Positions 61,543 to 64,000 of a stretch of 64,000 nucleotides of DNA are shown one piece after another (within the stretch, counting starts at the first letter, position 1; the number at the start of each line of letters is the position of its first letter). The notes beneath the pieces were generated by a model. The model made no database searches and was not told where the DNA came from. It saw only the letters and a program-made list of their open reading frames with translations. A program made the translations under genes and the position numbers. The DNA is from Firmicutes bacterium HGW-Firmicutes-15 (GTDB taxonomy: Bacteria; Bacillota; Syntrophomonadia; Syntrophomonadales; Syntrophomonadaceae): positions 1 through 64,000 of the forward strand of contig PHAA01000012.1 of assembly GCA_002840245.1 (NCBI GenBank). Reading direction: 5' to 3'.

Positions 61543-62565
61543 GTGATTTTTGGTAAAGATATGGGTATAGATTTAGGTACGGCGAATACTCTGGTTCACC
61601 TCAAGGGCCAGGGAGTTATACTGACTGAGCCTTCTGTTGTTGCCATTCAGAAAAATACTGGTAAAATTTTGGCGGTTGGGGAAGAGGCCAAGCAGATGAT
61701 AGGACGGACTCCGGGTAATATTGTAGCTATTCGGCCAATGAAGGACGGAGTCATAGCTGATTTTGATGTAACCCAGGCTATGATTAAATATTTTATTAAC
61801 AAAGCGCTGGGAAAGAAGAATCCTTTTAGTAAACCACGGGTGGTAATAAGCATACCGACAGGATGTACCACGGTGGAAGAACGTGCGGTTAAGGAGGCAG
61901 CTCTAGCAGGTGGAGCCAAAGAAGCATATTTATTGGAGGAACCGATGGCTGCCGCAATTGGTGCTGGACTGCCGGTACATGAGCCCACTGGCAATATGAT
62001 TGTGGATATTGGAGGTGGCACCACCGAGGTAGCAGTTATTTCCCTAGGGGGAATTGTTACTGCTAAATCAGTACGAGTAGCCGGAGATAAAATGGATGAA
62101 GCCATCATTCAACATCTGAAGAAAAACTATAATCTACTCATAGGTGAGCGCACAGCCGAGAACATCAAAATTAACATTGGGTCAGCACTTTGGGAAGGAC
62201 CAGAAGACCAGTACGAAGTAAGAGGTCGCGATCTGGTGAGCGGACTGCCTAAGACCCTACAGATTTCATCGTTAGAAATCCAACAGGCTTTGAAAGAAAC
62301 TGTCGAGCAGATCTTGGAGGGAATCAAAGTCTGTTTGGAAAAAACTCCACCCGAGCTAGCTTCGGACATAATGGATCGAGGTATTGTTATGGCAGGCGGA
62401 GGGTCGCTGCTACGTGGATTGGACAAGCTTATAAGCCGGGAAACGGATATGCCGGTCTATGTATGTGAAGAACCTTTACTGGCTGTTGCTCGTGGAACAG
62501 GTAAGGTGCTGGAAAATATAGAGGACTTGAAACGGCTGTTGGTTAATCCTAGAATGAATGGTTAG
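61543..62565 (+). CDS. mreB: Rod shape-determining protein MreB
   Basis: A bacterial actin that organises lateral wall synthesis. Nucleotide-binding motifs are clear: [10 protein letters not shown] (phosphate 1), [18 protein letters not shown] (phosphate 2), and [13 protein letters not shown] (adenosine). Length (340) is typical. A GTG start follows AAGGAGG. mreC and mreD follow directly. Confidence 0.97.
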   Translation: MIFGKDMGIDLGTANTLVHLKGQGVILTEPSVVAIQKNTGKILAVGEEAKQMIGRTPGNIVAIRPMKDGVIADFDVTQAMIKYFINKALGKKNPFSKPRVVISIPTGCTTVEERAVKEAALAGGAKEAYLLEEPMAAAIGAGLPVHEPTGNMIVDIGGGTTEVAVISLGGIVTAKSVRVAGDKMDEAIIQHLKKNYNLLIGERTAENIKINIGSALWEGPEDQYEVRGRDLVSGLPKTLQISSLEIQQALKETVEQILEGIKVCLEKTPPELASDIMDRGIVMAGGGSLLRGLDKLISRETDMPVYVCEEPLLAVARGTGKVLENIEDLKRLLVNPRMNG

Positions 62566-62579
62566 CTAGGTGAGGAATT

Positions 62580-63437
62580 TTGTTTAATTTTTTGCAAAAA
62601 AAAAGCTTTTGGACGATTCTGATTACGGCATTGCTGCTCCTTGTAATTATGAAATTGAGTTCTAGCAATCGCCAAGAAATAACCGTTTTGGAAAAGTTAT
62701 TAAGAGATAGCTATTCACCCCTGCAAACTGGAGTGGACAAACTAAAAATCGGAATTAACCAAATTAGCGTTGGTATGGCCCATAAAAAGGAAATAGAAGA
62801 GCAAATGGTGGCTCTTGAGACGAAGAATAACCTCTTGAGCTTGGAAAACCAGCAGCTTAGAGAAAATAAAGCCGAAGTAGAACGCTTAAGAAGTCTCCTT
62901 GCCTATAAGCAAGCCCAGCAGGACCAATACGATCTGGAAGCCGCTCGGGTTATTGCCCGAAGCCCGAACAACTGGTATAAGATCATAACTATTGACAAAG
63001 GGGCTGAGAACGGAATTGCTGGAGGTATGCCGGTAATAAATCCCGATGGACTAGTAGGCAGGGTAGTAAGTGTGAGTACGAACTCAGCGCAGATATTGCT
63101 TATCACTGACAGGGAGATGGCGGTAGGAGCAATTTTACAAGAAACGCGCGAAACTAGGGGTATTGTTGAGGGCATGGGTGATAGCGGTACGTTGAGAATG
63201 ATTAATATTCCTTATTATTCCCAAGTAAGAGTTGGTGAGAATGTGGTTAGTTCAGGCCTATCAGAAACTTATCCCCCCGGAATTCATATCGGATCCATCC
63301 AAGTCGTTACCAAGGAATCCAATGGCCTAGTGCTATCAGCAACAGTAAGTCCCGCAGTTGATTTTAACCAACTGGAGGAAGTACTAGTAATTAAAAAATA
63401 CCGTCAGGTAGAAGCAAATGGAAACAAAGGGGCGTAA
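62580..63437 (+). CDS. mreC: Rod shape-determining protein MreC
   Basis: A bitopic membrane protein with one N-terminal helix (about 10-25), a coiled coil (about 62-110) and a periplasmic-side beta domain (GMPVINPDGLVGRVVSVSTNSAQILLITD and GTLRMINIPY...VRVGENVVSSGLS). It bridges MreB/RodA to PBP2. TTG start. Length (285) is normal. Confidence 0.95.
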   Translation: MFNFLQKKSFWTILITALLLLVIMKLSSSNRQEITVLEKLLRDSYSPLQTGVDKLKIGINQISVGMAHKKEIEEQMVALETKNNLLSLENQQLRENKAEVERLRSLLAYKQAQQDQYDLEAARVIARSPNNWYKIITIDKGAENGIAGGMPVINPDGLVGRVVSVSTNSAQILLITDREMAVGAILQETRETRGIVEGMGDSGTLRMINIPYYSQVRVGENVVSSGLSETYPPGIHIGSIQVVTKESNGLVLSATVSPAVDFNQLEEVLVIKKYRQVEANGNKGA

Positions 63438-63442
63438 CACGA

Positions 63443-63946
63443 ATGCGCTATTTAATACTGGCATTGTTGCCTTTTCTAGCCCTTTTTTTACAATCAACGA
63501 TTTTCAGAACATTCAACATAAATGGTGCGATACCGGATATGGTACTGGTACTAGTTGTTTTTTATGCTCTCTTAAACGGTGATCGCAAGGGAACAATGTA
63601 TGGCGTGATGTGCGGTCTCTTGGAAGATCTTTATATTGGGCGTTTTATAGGTATTAACTCGATAAGCAAAGGTATTACTGCTTATGTTATAGGCAGGCTA
63701 CAGGGAAATGTTTTTAAAGAAAATATCATTGTAGGTATAATCGGGGTGATCGGAGGTACATTGCTTAATTCAGGCCTGCTTTTTATCCTATCCCTGACCA
63801 GTTTTGAGGTGTTTAACTTAGACCACTCTATTTTTATCGATATGGTATATCAGGGTATTTATAATACTCTAATAGCGATTCCCATGTATGTGTGGTATTA
63901 TCGCTCTTCCAGCCGAGGATTACTCAGGGAAGTAGGAGAGAGGTAA
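63443..63946 (+). CDS. mreD: Rod shape-determining protein MreD
   Basis: A small membrane protein with five to six helices, starting MRYLILALLPFLALFLQSTI and carrying the GLLEDLY(I)G motif typical of MreD. It is the third gene of the mre operon and overlaps the next start by no bases (TAA followed at once by ATG). Confidence 0.92.
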   Translation: MRYLILALLPFLALFLQSTIFRTFNINGAIPDMVLVLVVFYALLNGDRKGTMYGVMCGLLEDLYIGRFIGINSISKGITAYVIGRLQGNVFKENIIVGIIGVIGGTLLNSGLLFILSLTSFEVFNLDHSIFIDMVYQGIYNTLIAIPMYVWYYRSSSRGLLREVGER

Positions 63947-64000
63947 ATGAAACAGCTCGAACTGAAGACTAAGTTAAGAATATATGCTTTCATTATCATC
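63947..64000 (+). CDS. Probable penicillin-binding protein 2, 5' end only
   Basis: ATG immediately after the mreD stop, preceded by AGGAGAGAGG, opens MKQLELKTKLRIYAFIII and runs off the window. A short charged N-terminus leading into a membrane segment, directly after mreD, is what PBP2 (mrdA) would look like. Only 18 codons are visible, so the call rests on gene order. Confidence 0.5.
   Translation, partial: MKQLELKTKLRIYAFIII

Noticed and set aside
60251-64000. maf-radC-mreBCD as a novel cell-shape locus
   Set aside because: Gene content and order are ordinary for Firmicutes.

Overview
The window looks like a chromosomal segment of a low- to mid-GC anaerobic Firmicute (class Clostridia). 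The gene order from trigger factor through clpP, clpX, lonB, lon and ysxC, the valS-folC pair, the maf-radC-mreBCD block, a class II GlpX, RNase J and frequent TTG/GTG starts behind AGGAGG sites would all fit a Syntrophomonas-like organism. That placement is inferred from gene content only.

Layout. (1) 0-7.2 kb is a decayed accessory region. It holds fragments of arsenic and mercury resistance genes (arsB-like, arsC-like, merB-like), a CopZ-type metallochaperone domain, a metallo-beta-lactamase/cyclic-nucleotide-domain protein, a diguanylate cyclase and a small uncharacterised gene with a second copy at 23.6 kb. (2) 7.2-22 kb is a minus-strand housekeeping stretch (RNase J, glycosyltransferase with a frameshift, glpX, prfC, phosphohexomutase, GGDEF protein, HelD, DapB-like reductase). 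It is interrupted by fragments of uppP, a methyltransferase, prfC and RNase J that duplicate or resemble neighbouring sequence. (3) 22-26.5 kb is gene-poor and full of repeats: a ku remnant, IS21-like end repeats, long inverted repeats, a candidate structured RNA, an array of nested hairpins, three tiny genes and a hicAB toxin-antitoxin pair. (4) 26.7-36.4 kb holds a five-tRNA cluster, peptidoglycan-binding and L,D-transpeptidase proteins, aroF-tyrA, a MORN protein, an SGNH/MBOAT acyl-transfer pair and tRNA-Pro and tRNA-Gly. (5) 36.4-48 kb is the protein quality-control block, then a membrane MutS-like protein, a CorC/HlyC exporter and a broken DMT permease. (6) 48-53.2 kb is a minus-strand cluster of four genes: a class III nucleotide cyclase with a helical C-terminal region, a free-standing RyR domain, a TIR domain fused to a parallel beta-helix, and a SEC-C protein. 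(7) 53.4-64 kb is housekeeping again (valS-folC, phosphate uptake, rex, maf-radC-mreBCD and the first codons of a probable PBP2).

The best candidate for an undescribed system is the 48.2-53.2 kb cluster. A cyclase, a putative ligand-sensing RyR domain and a TIR effector are the parts expected of a nucleotide-signalled defence or stress response. The cyclase keeps its metal-binding and transition-state residues but has Asn at both purine-specifying positions. The most unusual non-coding structure is the nested hairpin array at 24.70-25.09 kb, beside a locus that shares a small gene and a downstream conserved element with the left edge of the window.
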